In this document: piece by piece, positions 10,411 to 24,043 of the stretch
Numbering within the stretch: the first letter of the stretch is position 1
How the letters are laid out: every line of letters starts with the position of its first letter
Origin: Candidatus Aenigmatarchaeota archaeon
Lineage (GTDB): Archaea > Aenigmatarchaeota > Aenigmatarchaeia > CG10238-14 > SpSt-28
Reading direction: 5' to 3'
Assembly: GCA_018920305.1 (NCBI GenBank)
Contig: JAHLMO010000005.1
Coordinates: 1 to 39,689, forward strand
DNA: 39,689 nt
The notes under the pieces: generated by a model
Seen by the model: only the letters and a program-made list of their open reading frames with translations
Database searches by the model: none
What the model was told of the DNA's origin: nothing
Program-made: the position numbers and the translations under genes

Positions 10411-11492
10411 GTTTTATTGTTATTTCTACTCTTCCTGTTCCTACTTTTGCTATATTTCCGATCATAATATTTTCGAAGGGTCCTTTTAATTCATCTTTTA
10501 AGTTTTTTACACCAGCTTCTATTAAATGTTTTGTAGTTTCTTCAAAACCAGCTCTCGCTAAAACACTAGCTTTTCTTCCTGCAACACCATATCTACCTAT
10601 TGGCATTATATCACCACTAAAACACATTGTATCAGCAACTAAAGATAAGAATCTTACATTAACATCTAAACCCTGTTGTTGTAATGTTTTATATATCTCT
10701 AATAATAATAAATTTCTTGCAGCTTCTATTCCCAATACTTCTTTAACTTCATGCGGATTATTTGAATATGTTAGTGTTTCATCAACCCATGGATGCTTTA
10801 ATATTTCCTTTAAATTGCTTCCTTGAGTTTGTATAATCCATTTGTCTCCTTCTTTACTAACTACTGCAGCTTCTATTCCTCTAATCCCTTTAATAGTAAT
10901 TTTTGAAATTCTATCTCTTAAAATTCTTAATTCTTTAAATTCATATTCTTTTTTGGGAGTTAATACTATTTTATTTCGTTCTTTTTCAATTTCACAAACC
11001 TTTGTTTTTTCTTTTAGTTTTTCAAATATTTCTTCAATATCTTCCCTCTTATTAGGTATTACTTCTATTGTAAAATCACTTAAATTTATTATTAGAGAAG
11101 CTAAGTCTTCTAATTTTCTTTCTATTATACTATTTGCAAGTTCATACGCTTTTTCTTCATTGTTATACTCCTCTTTCAAATATATTGTCATCGTTGGAGA
11201 AGAAATTTCTTTTCTTGCATCAAATAATTCTATTAATCTTGGTAAACCTAATGTAATTTTTAAACCAACAGCACCAGCAAGATGATATACTCTCATTGTT
11301 GCTTGAGTCGCTGGTTCACTAACACTTTGTGTTGCTAAAATTCCAATACTTTCGTTTGGTTCAACTAAATTCTTTAAATATTCTTCATATACTCTTAGAA
11401 TTAGTTTTTCTTTCTTTTCTTCATTTAAATTAAATCTTTTTATAGCGTCGTCTATTTTTTTCTTCAAATTTTCTGGCAAACTTTCATATATC

Positions 11493-11521
<29 letters not shown>
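10394..11521 (-). CDS. rpoA2: DNA-directed RNA polymerase subunit A''
   Basis: EPNESIGILATQSVSEPATQATMRVYHLAGAVGLKITLGLPRLIELFDARKEISSPTMTIYL, NVRFLSLVADTMCFSGDIMPIGRYGVAGRKASVLARAGFEET. Confidence 0.97.
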
Positions 11522-15766
<4,245 letters not shown>

Positions 15767-15770
<4 letters not shown>

Positions 15771-17287
15771 AATTCAATTTTATATTCTATATCTTCTTCT
15801 ATTAATTTTTTTATTTTTTCTCTTTCTTCATCACTAACCCCAAAAGTTATTTCACTAAAAATAGCTAAATGTTTTCTCAAACCTATGGTAGGTCCTTCCG
15901 GTGTTTCAACAGGGCATAACTTTCCAAAATGTGTTGGATGCAACTCTCTAGCTTCAAAGTGTTCTTGCGTAGATTTTAGTGGTGAGCTAACAACTCTTAA
16001 ATGTGTTAATGTTTTGTTAAAGTTAGTTCTCTCTAATCTTTGCGATGTACCAGTTCTATTTCCAATCCAAGTTCCAACCGCCATAACAGATTGAACAATA
16101 TTAGTAACAAAATTCGTATCTATTGTAGCATGTATTGGAGGTATTCCTCCTCTTTTTGCAAGTTTTTGATAATTAAATATCATTCTATTTATTACTCCTT
16201 GTCTTCCTTTCAAAATTGTTCTAAATAAAATTTCGAATAGCTCTCCAGCTAATCTTACTCTTTTGTTTGCATAGTGATCAATATCATCTTCTTTTTCTTT
16301 TCCAAGAGCGACTTTATACATTCTTTCGACAATTTTTGCTAAGAACACAGCCTTATTAATTCTATCTTTTTTAGTTTGACCTAAATGGAGAAGAAAATAT
16401 TTATCTATGATCATTTCTGCTCTTTCTTTTCTTAATTTCTTCTGAGGGATTTTTAAATATTCCCCAATTTTATCTAAAGCTTCTTCTTGAGTAGTTATAG
16501 GATACTCGTATAAATTTATAATAAATTCTTCTTGAACATCTTTATCTTTTGAAATTAAGTTTAATAAAGTTTCATCACTTTCTATTCCTAATGCTTTAAA
16601 TAGAATTACCAATGGAAAATCTCTTAAAGCAGAAAACGTAGCTAATAATATTCCGTTTTTCTTTAGTTCAAAAAGATGTTTAACAATATATCCTTCTCTT
16701 TCTGAATTTACTCTACAATTTACAATTATATTATTTTGATCAACTTTTCTAACTATTGGCTTATTATTTGCAAGCTCTTCAATCAAAATTAAATTTCTTT
16801 CTACACCATTAATTATAAAATATCCTCCAGGATCGTTCGGATCTTCTCTTACTTTAATCAATTCCTCTCTGTTCATTCGAGATAATGGACATATAATCGA
16901 TTTAACCATTACAGGTAATTGACCAAAATAAACTTCAATAGGATCGCTTTTAATTCCACCTACTTCTGTAATAACTTTTAAATATATTGGAGTAGAATAA
17001 GTTAAACCTCTTATTCTTGCTTCATATGGTAATAATGGATTGTTTTCCCCTCTTACAACTCCATCTGCTTCTACGAATGTTGGATAACTATTAACTCTAG
17101 CATCTATAAAATGAATTTTTATATCTCCTAATTCTGGAATGTCTGGCTTAACTGTTCCAACGCTTTTAACTAGCTTCGGAAATCTTCTAGTTACGAAATC
17201 ATTATACGAATCTATTTGATACTTAACTAATCCATTTTCTTCTATGTAGGACTTCAAAAGTAATGTAACTAATAAATTTTGGTTCAT
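15767..17287 (-). CDS. rpoB2: DNA-directed RNA polymerase subunit B''
   Basis: VKYQIDSYNDFVTRRFPKLVKS, GYFIINGVERNLILIEELANNKP, DDIDHYANKRVRLAGEL, HFGKLCPVETPEGPTIGLRKHLAIF. Confidence 0.97.
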
Positions 17288-17529
17288 TTTTCTACAACTA
17301 CTCTATAATATATTGATCTTATTCCTAATATATTTCTTTCTATTTTTATTATATCACCGACTTTTGCTCCTAGAGTCTTAACTACAGGATCATCAACAAA
17401 TATTTTTGGTAGTTGAGACAATTTAACGTTATATTTTCTTAGTAATTCCTCTTTTTCGTTCTCTGAAAGTATTGAATATTTTGGAGACAAAAAATGATTT
17501 AAAACTATACTCTTTTTATTTTCTCCCAT
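17284..17529 (-). CDS. rpoH: DNA-directed RNA polymerase subunit H (Rpo5)
   Basis: VLNHFLSPKYSILSENEKEELLRKYNVKLSQLPKIFVDDPVVKTLGAKVGDIIKIERN. Confidence 0.96.
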   Translation of the reverse strand: MGENKKSIVLNHFLSPKYSILSENEKEELLRKYNVKLSQLPKIFVDDPVVKTLGAKVGDIIKIERNILGIRSIYYRVVVEK

Positions 17530-17616
17530 ATATATTTTATGTAAATGTATTTATACTTTTGTTTCGACTATATATATTTAAATTTTAAATTTAAGTAAAA
17601 ATAAGAAATTATTTTT

Positions 17617-18042
17617 ATGAAAGGAATTAGCCCACTAATAGCTACCGTTTTATTAGTAGTAATAACTGTCGGAATTGCTATTTTTTTATGGTATTTTTTT
17701 AATTCTTACATTTCCTCTCAAACATCAAATATTCCCGATATTTGTATGAATACAATTGAACTAAAGTGTAATCACAATAATACTCACATAAATACTTGTG
17801 TTTTGCAACATAGAGCTGGAAAAAGAACTGAAAACGTAACTATAGATTTTATTTGTTTAGATAATGGAAAAAATCTTACAAAAATGATAAATGTTTTAGA
17901 TGTTGGAAGTATTATAACTGAAAAAGTAGAATTTGAATGCGATAAAACACAAATAACAATAATAGTAGCTGGTATTTGCGAAGGTTTTAGAGATAAACAA
18001 ATATTTTACGAATGTAGAGGAGTTAAATGTTTATATTCATAA
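17617..18042 (+). CDS. Archaeal type IV pilin-like protein
   Basis: MKGISPLIATVLLVVITVGIAIFLWYF: class III signal peptide-like KGISPLIATVLL motif. Confidence 0.8.
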   Translation: MKGISPLIATVLLVVITVGIAIFLWYFFNSYISSQTSNIPDICMNTIELKCNHNNTHINTCVLQHRAGKRTENVTIDFICLDNGKNLTKMINVLDVGSIITEKVEFECDKTQITIIVAGICEGFRDKQIFYECRGVKCLYS

Positions 18043-19036
18043 AGTCAGGATCTAAAAAATTAGATAAGTTGTTCAATTTTAAAAAATAAATAGTTTGTAA
18101 AAAAACTTTATATTTTAATACTTTATCCGCAAATTTACCTAAAATTATTGGCTTTAAAAAGATTTTTCTTATTTTATTTTCATACTTTTCTATCTCATTA
18201 TTCTTAATTGTTTTAGCCGCTATGTATGAAGAAATTATTCCATAAGTTATTCCACCTAAACTAAATGGTTTTATTAGACCAGCAGCCTCTCCTATGATTA
18301 AACTATTTTTTAACTGTAATTTCTTTAATTCGCAATATAATATAGGATGAGAATATGAATAATATGTTTTTACAATTTTGAATTTTTTAATAAAATTTGA
18401 AAATTTTTGAAAATCCAACTTCTGATCAATTAATCCAATAAGTGATTTTCCATTTAAATCTATGTACCAACCAAATTTAGTTTTTGAAATTTTTTTATCA
18501 AAAAATATATTAATATCCTCAAATTTCTTTTTTGTAATAGCTAAAATCTCAAAAGAATTAAATATTTTCTTAAATTTAAACAAATTAAACTTATTTGCTA
18601 AAAAAGAAAAAGTCCCTGTAGCATCTATAATATATTCAAATTTAATTTCTCTTTTGTTTGTAATTAAAATGTTTTTGTCAAAATCAACATCTAAAACAGT
18701 TTCACCAAACAAAAAATTAGAAAATGTCTTATCGATATTATTGAATATTTCTTTTTCTAATTGTAAATAATCTAATAAAAACATTTCTTTTTTACTCTTT
18801 ACACTAAATATTTTTTTATTTTCATACCAAAAATTTGCAACTCTATAATTTTTCAAAATTATATTTCTATCTAAAAATTTTAATAATCTAAAAATTTTCG
18901 AAGAAACTAAACAAGTACTTCTATGTTTAATCCCAACATCTTTTTTCACTTCTATTACTAAATTTTTTATTCCAAAAGAAGATAAGAAATAGGATAAACT
19001 TAAACCAGAAATTCCTGCACCTATAATAATTATCAT
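18023..19036 (-). CDS. Geranylgeranyl reductase-family FAD-dependent oxidoreductase
   Basis: MIIIIGAGISGLSLSYFLSSFG dinucleotide fold; SLIIGEAAGLIKPFSLGGITYGIISSYIAAKTI motif. Confidence 0.8.
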   Translation of the reverse strand: MIIIIGAGISGLSLSYFLSSFGIKNLVIEVKKDVGIKHRSTCLVSSKIFRLLKFLDRNIILKNYRVANFWYENKKIFSVKSKKEMFLLDYLQLEKEIFNNIDKTFSNFLFGETVLDVDFDKNILITNKREIKFEYIIDATGTFSFLANKFNLFKFKKIFNSFEILAITKKKFEDINIFFDKKISKTKFGWYIDLNGKSLIGLIDQKLDFQKFSNFIKKFKIVKTYYSYSHPILYCELKKLQLKNSLIIGEAAGLIKPFSLGGITYGIISSYIAAKTIKNNEIEKYENKIRKIFLKPIILGKFADKVLKYKVFLQTIYFLKLNNLSNFLDPDFMNINI

Positions 19037-19725
19037 CTACCAAAATTTCTTTGAATTCTAGTATACCACTTAATTGCATCTAAAATATCTTTTTTAGTAA
19101 TATCAGGCCAAAGTTTTCTTATTACATAAATTTCGGCATATGTAGATTGTAAAGGTAAAAAATTTGATAATCTTGAATAGCCACCAGTTCTTATTATTAA
19201 ATCAACATCATCTTTTACAAACAAATATCTCTTTATTTCTTTCTCATCGATTTCTTCAATTTTTACTTTTCTTTTTATCATTTCTTTAACAGCTCTTAAT
19301 ATTTCATAAGTACCACCATATGCAATAAGAATATTTAAAATCCTTTTATTATATTTTGAAGTTTTTTGCATTATTTTTTTCATTAGTTTTACTAACGATT
19401 TTGGTAAAATAAAAAAGTTTCCAAAAAAGTTTATCCTAACTTCATAAATATCAATTTCCTCGAACTCTCCTTTTAACCATTTTCTAAAATATGTCTTAAA
19501 AATTTTAATTAACTCGTTTATTTCTTCTTCTTTTCTATTTTTTAAATTTTCGGTAGATAAGGCATATATGCTTAATTTTTTTATTCCTAATTCAAAGATA
19601 AATTTACATATTTCTTCCAATTTTTTTGTACCATACCAATGACCTATATAAGGAGCTAATCCTCTTTTTCTTGCCCATCTTCTATTACCATCTGGAATTA
19701 TTCCAATGTGATTAGGAAGTAACAT
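19033..19725 (-). CDS. uppS: cis-Prenyltransferase (di-trans,poly-cis-polyprenyl diphosphate synthase)
   Basis: PNHIGIIPDGNRRWARKRGL, YALSTENLKNR, DLIIRTGGYSRLSNFLPLQSTYAEIYV. Confidence 0.95.
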   Translation of the reverse strand: MLLPNHIGIIPDGNRRWARKRGLAPYIGHWYGTKKLEEICKFIFELGIKKLSIYALSTENLKNRKEEEINELIKIFKTYFRKWLKGEFEEIDIYEVRINFFGNFFILPKSLVKLMKKIMQKTSKYNKRILNILIAYGGTYEILRAVKEMIKRKVKIEEIDEKEIKRYLFVKDDVDLIIRTGGYSRLSNFLPLQSTYAEIYVIRKLWPDITKKDILDAIKWYTRIQRNFGR

Positions 19726-20074
19726 ATTTAGGATTTAAAATTTTAAAACCAAGTTCTTTTATTTTATTTTCTATTTCAATTCTTTTTTTCTTTCCTACTT
19801 TAGAAGAAATTCTTATTGCATATAGATTTCTATCTAAATTTTTGATTTTTTCTAAATCATTTATACTTTCTATTAAAATTTCATAAAAACCTGCCCTATT
19901 TTTATACTTTAAATCTTTTGGTGCCCCGTAACCGATTCTTACAACTTTTGGTTTACCTTTTTTATGAATTCTCATCTTACTTTGTTTTCCTCTTGGCTTT
20001 CTCCACTTTCCTTTTAATCTTTTTACTGAATCTTTTAATTGTCTCTTAAATTCTGGTAATTTTCTTGGGTTCAT
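19712..20074 (-). CDS. rpl32e: Ribosomal protein L32e
   Basis: LKGKWRKPRGKQSKMRIHKKGKPKVVRIGYGAPK. Confidence 0.93.
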   Translation of the reverse strand: MNPRKLPEFKRQLKDSVKRLKGKWRKPRGKQSKMRIHKKGKPKVVRIGYGAPKDLKYKNRAGFYEILIESINDLEKIKNLDRNLYAIRISSKVGKKKRIEIENKIKELGFKILNPKYVTS

Positions 20075-20646
20075 TCTTTTATAATATTTCTTCTTTCGAT
20101 CAAAAATATTCCATCTTGAAAAACTCTTCTATCCCATTTGGAAATTCTTGTTGCCTGCTCAATATTATTACATGTTTGTCCAACTTCTTCAATATTATTT
20201 CCGCTAACAATTAGATAATTTTCTTTTAGTTCTACTTTAGTATTTCCAACTATATTTGCAATTCTAGGTCTTTTTTCTCCTAAAAAATTATATATAAATA
20301 CTTTTCCTTCTTTAATTTCAATTTTTATTGGAAAGTGTGAATAAACTATTTTCATAACATATTCGTATCCTTTTGTTACGCCTTCAATTAAATTTCTTAC
20401 ATGCGCGATTATAGTATTAACCATAGCGATATATTCTTTTCTTGTTTTCAAAGTATATGCAATAAACTTGTTGTCCTCTATTTTAAAAAATATTATTTTA
20501 TTTAACGAAGTATGTTTTATTTCTTTATAAGTTTTTCCGAACTTTCCTTCTACAAATATTTTATTATCTTTAATTTCTATTTTTACATCTTCTGGAATCT
20601 CAATTTCTTCCTTATATATTTTTTCTGTTTTTGTGTTAGTAAACAT
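20071..20646 (-). CDS. rpl6: Ribosomal protein L6
   Basis: IEIPEDVKIEIKDNKIFVEGKFGKTYKEIKH..., HVRNLIEGVTKGYEYVMKIVYSHFPIKIEI. Confidence 0.95.
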   Translation of the reverse strand: MFTNTKTEKIYKEEIEIPEDVKIEIKDNKIFVEGKFGKTYKEIKHTSLNKIIFFKIEDNKFIAYTLKTRKEYIAMVNTIIAHVRNLIEGVTKGYEYVMKIVYSHFPIKIEIKEGKVFIYNFLGEKRPRIANIVGNTKVELKENYLIVSGNNIEEVGQTCNNIEQATRISKWDRRVFQDGIFLIERRNIIKE

Positions 20647-21022
20647 ATGCCAATAATTTTCCGCCTATGTGTAACTCTTTTGCTTTCTTATTATCAATAA
20701 CTCCTTTCGAAGTTGTTAAAATAAGTATACCAACTCCTTTTGCTGGTAAAAATCTTTTTTCATACTTTTCAATTTCATCTATCTTCACCGAAAACCTTGG
20801 AGAGATTACATTACAATCAACTATCTTATTTTTTAATTCAACTCTTATTAATCCTTGCTTATTATCAGGAATTATTTCATATCTTCCAATATATTTGTTT
20901 TCTTGCATAACCTTCAAAACATTCTCTACTAATTTACTTCTTTTTATAATTACCTCTTTTTTACCTGTTCTTTCTGCATTCTTAATCTTTGATAATACAT
21001 CTGCTAATAAATTATGTTGCAT
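20636..21022 (-). CDS. rps8: Ribosomal protein S8
   Basis: MQHNLLADVLSKIKNAERTGKKEVIIKRSKLVENVLKVMQ...RFLPAKGVGILILTTSKGVIDNKKAKELHIGGKLLAYVY. Confidence 0.96.
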   Translation of the reverse strand: MQHNLLADVLSKIKNAERTGKKEVIIKRSKLVENVLKVMQENKYIGRYEIIPDNKQGLIRVELKNKIVDCNVISPRFSVKIDEIEKYEKRFLPAKGVGILILTTSKGVIDNKKAKELHIGGKLLAYVY

Positions 21023-21066
21023 AAGAAAATATTAATAAGCTTTAAAAATATTTATGTTAATTATCT

Positions 21067-21167
21067 GCCCCGGTCGTCTAGTGGCCAAGGATGGCGGCCT
21101 TTCGATCAGAAAGGATTGACTAATGAAAGGAAAGCCGCAGACCCGGGTTCGAATCCCGGCCGGGGCA
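21067..21167 (+). tRNA. tRNA-Glu(UUC) with 28-nt intron (21105-21132)
   Basis: GCCCCGG acceptor with CCGGGGC+A, T-arm CCGGG TTCGAAT CCCGG; anticodon stem 21094-21098/21134-21138; anticodon 21101-21103 TTC; BHB: bulges 103-105 and 131-133, 4-bp core 99-102/127-130, intron helix TCA/TGA. Confidence 0.95.
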
Positions 21168-21174
21168 AATATTA

Positions 21175-22248
21175 TTATTGAGAATTAATAGTAATAGATT
21201 CTGGATTTATTTTAGCTATTTGAGATAAAACTCTTATTCTTTCTTCTATGGGAGGATGTGTTTCAATATCTAAGTTATTAAAAAGCAACATTCTAATATT
21301 TTTTGGTATGTTTTGTGATTTGAAGAATTCATGCTGATTGTTTATTTCTTTCGATATCTTAGATAAAACACTTATTAAAGCAGGAGGATACTTAGTTACT
21401 AACACCGCTTTAGAATCTGCCATAAATTCTCTTTTCTTAGAAACAGATGATGCTAATCTTCTCTGAATAATTGGAGAAATAATCGCTAATATATAACCTA
21501 CAACAATTACAATAGCGGATGCAACAAGTATACCAATAGAAGCCAATCCTCCTCCCCCACGTCCTCTTCCTGTGCGGCTAGTAGAACTACTAGCAGAAAA
21601 AGCGAGCGAAATAAGAATTCGCGGATAAATTTTTATTAAAAAGTATGAAATAATAACAGTTAAACCAGCAACTACAGAAATCAAAGTTAAATAGTAAGAA
21701 TCCTTATGAACAACATGAGAAAATTCGTGAGCAAAAACTGCGTCTAATTCTTCCATTTCAAGCTTTTCTAATGCACCTTTTGTGATGTATACATAAGACT
21801 TATCTTTTGTTGTAATAACCATCGCATTAATAATATTCCAATCAAGTATTCTTAGTTCAGCATTTCTTACTCCAAAAGCAATCTTCATTTTCTCAAAAGA
21901 ATCAAAAGCTTTTTTATGTAATGGATTATTCAAATCTGGTTTTTCTGCATTTAAAACTCTATCAACAATGAAAGAGGGCTTTAAATAAACAAAGTAAAAT
22001 GCCGGTGGAACTATAATAAAGAAGGCTATTAAACTAATTTTTAGACTTTCAAAAGATAGTATTGGTATTATTTCTGATAACACATCAGGAAAAAATATTG
22101 CTCCAGTAGCTCCAGCGAATATAACGAAAAAGAAAGAAAAAACAATAAAAAATATTAAAAAGTAGAGAAGAAGAGCAGAAAAAAATAAAGAGATTTTCGA
22201 AATTCTTCTTAATTTTTCCTGCCAACTAAATATGTTTATTTCCATCAC
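21175..22248 (-). CDS. htpX: M48 family membrane metalloprotease, HtpX-like
   Basis: HEFSHVVHKDSYY zinc motif and multiple TM helices; adjacent to LemA. Confidence 0.93.
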   Translation of the reverse strand: MMEINIFSWQEKLRRISKISLFFSALLLYFLIFFIVFSFFFVIFAGATGAIFFPDVLSEIIPILSFESLKISLIAFFIIVPPAFYFVYLKPSFIVDRVLNAEKPDLNNPLHKKAFDSFEKMKIAFGVRNAELRILDWNIINAMVITTKDKSYVYITKGALEKLEMEELDAVFAHEFSHVVHKDSYYLTLISVVAGLTVIISYFLIKIYPRILISLAFSASSSTSRTGRGRGGGGLASIGILVASAIVIVVGYILAIISPIIQRRLASSVSKKREFMADSKAVLVTKYPPALISVLSKISKEINNQHEFFKSQNIPKNIRMLLFNNLDIETHPPIEERIRVLSQIAKINPESITINSQ

Positions 22249-22850
22249 TACACGATATTAGATAATCCTTGAGTGAGATCACCCGATTCTAATTTTGATT
22301 CAATTTCTTTTCTCTTTTCTTCTCCTAGCGTAAAGTAGGGTTTTTCTTTTTTATTCATCAATTTTGCTATTATTATCCAAGGTATTGAAATAATCGTTAC
22401 ATTATATTCTTGTACTGCCTGATTATAAAACTGTCGTGCATATGCTACCTTATCGATTGAAACTTTAATTTCATTAAACATATCTCTAAAAGTTTGGTTA
22501 GTTTGAAGTTGAGGAAACTGAGGTAATTGAAATACGATTGGCATAAAAACCCCAAAAAATTCGTTTGCACTCTTAACTTTATCGTCAAAATTTACTCCTC
22601 TAAGTGCTGACATCAATTTTCCATACGATTCTGATATCTGAAGTAAAGTTTTTTGCTCAAAATTTGCTTGAGACTTTAAGACATTTATGAAATTTGGAAT
22701 TTTTTCTGCTAACGCTTTTAGATGAACATCAATATCAGCCCAGCTTTGCTCTACTCTCTTTTCTAGAGCTACTATCCTATTATAACCATAAGCGAAAAGT
22801 ATTCCTATTCCTGCTACTATACCACCAATGATTAAAGGTAAAGATACCAT
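22248..22850 (-). CDS. lemA: LemA family protein
   Basis: YNRIVALEKRVEQSWADIDVHLKALAEKIPNFINVLKS... typical LemA N-terminus. Confidence 0.93.
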   Translation of the reverse strand: MVSLPLIIGGIVAGIGILFAYGYNRIVALEKRVEQSWADIDVHLKALAEKIPNFINVLKSQANFEQKTLLQISESYGKLMSALRGVNFDDKVKSANEFFGVFMPIVFQLPQFPQLQTNQTFRDMFNEIKVSIDKVAYARQFYNQAVQEYNVTIISIPWIIIAKLMNKKEKPYFTLGEEKRKEIESKLESGDLTQGLSNIV

Positions 22851-22878
22851 AATAATAGTAATAGATTATTGATATGTT

Positions 22879-23487
22879 TTATATTTTTATATTTGTATTA
22901 ACTATCTTTTTTTCTATAAAATCCTCAATATTATATTTAAATTCTTTGTAATCCTTAATCACTTTTTTAATATAAAGAATTTCTCTAGCTAATAAATATA
23001 AAAATAATGCAATTGATTTTCTACTCTTATTATTTATAGGAATTATAAAATCTACTTTAGAGGGATTTGAAATAGAATTACATAAAGCAAAAATCGGAAT
23101 ATTCATATAGTAAGCTTCCCTAACTGCTTGTTTATCGTTTATTAAATCAAAAACTAAAATTGCGTCTGGTTCTTTAAAGTTTTTACTCATATAATTAGTA
23201 AATGTACCTGGTAAAAATCTTCCCAAATATACCTTTATTCCCGTTATTTCTTCAAATTTTTTTAAAGCATAAAAATATTTTTTATTTCTGTTTATTATCA
23301 TTACATCTTTATTAACTAAATATTTAGCCAACATTCTTATTCTTCTATCTATTTCTTTAATGTTTAAGATAACATTTCCATTGGGTAATTCTTTATAAAT
23401 AAATCTCTTCATTAAATCATTCTTCCCTTTTCCTAGAGGCAAAAAATACTTCAAGTAAACTTTTCTTGGAACTAATAGTTTGTTCAT
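22879..23487 (-). CDS. rps2: Ribosomal protein S2
   Basis: LGRFLPGTFTNYMSKNFKEPDAILVFDLINDKQAVREAYYMNIPIFALCNSISNPSKVDFIIPINNKSRKSIALFLYLLAREIL. Confidence 0.95.
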   Translation of the reverse strand: MNKLLVPRKVYLKYFLPLGKGKNDLMKRFIYKELPNGNVILNIKEIDRRIRMLAKYLVNKDVMIINRNKKYFYALKKFEEITGIKVYLGRFLPGTFTNYMSKNFKEPDAILVFDLINDKQAVREAYYMNIPIFALCNSISNPSKVDFIIPINNKSRKSIALFLYLLAREILYIKKVIKDYKEFKYNIEDFIEKKIVNTNIKI

Positions 23488-23687
23488 ACTAATTTAAATT
23501 CTTTCCTTATTTTTTCTTTAATAGTTTCTCTAGTACATTTTGAACATAAATAACCACCATATATTCTTTCAACTCTTTTTTTAGATAGTGACAGTTTTCT
23601 TAATTTATGAGCTCTAGGAACTCCATGTATTATTCCCTTGCAATTTGCACACCTAACAAATCCATATACTTTTACTTCTTTCCCCAT
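23484..23687 (-). CDS. rpl34e: Ribosomal protein L34e
   Basis: CANCKGIIHGVPRAHKLRKLSLSKKRVERIYGGYLCSKCTRETI. Confidence 0.88.
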   Translation of the reverse strand: MGKEVKVYGFVRCANCKGIIHGVPRAHKLRKLSLSKKRVERIYGGYLCSKCTRETIKEKIRKEFKLV

Positions 23688-24043
23688 GCTTTAAAAATTA
23701 GTTCAAAAAAATATTTAAAGATTAAGTAAAGAATTATATAGATCCAAAACCAACTGATTGATATATTTAAAAATGGTATCCATATTTGAGTATTGTTCAA
23801 TAGAAACAAAAGAATTAGAAACACAAGAACTCCTATAAAAATATTTAAAATAATATACTTTTTCATACTATCAAGAAGTTTGAGATAATTTTCAAAAACT
23901 TTTTCTTTTAAGTTTTTCTTTAAATAGTTTTCAATTTTTTTAGCTATTTTTTGGACTTTTTCATCTTTTTTAGCAAGAAGATCAATAATACTAGATAAAA
24001 ATGAATAAAAAACTGCAAATATCAAAACTATTAAAAAGCTCAT
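23672..24043 (-). CDS. EMC3/TMCO1-like (DUF106) membrane protein
   Basis: Three predicted TM helices with intervening coiled segment; position between SecY and L34e as in other archaea. Confidence 0.75.
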   Translation of the reverse strand: MSFLIVLIFAVFYSFLSSIIDLLAKKDEKVQKIAKKIENYLKKNLKEKVFENYLKLLDSMKKYIILNIFIGVLVFLILLFLLNNTQIWIPFLNISISWFWIYIILYLIFKYFFELIFKAWGKK

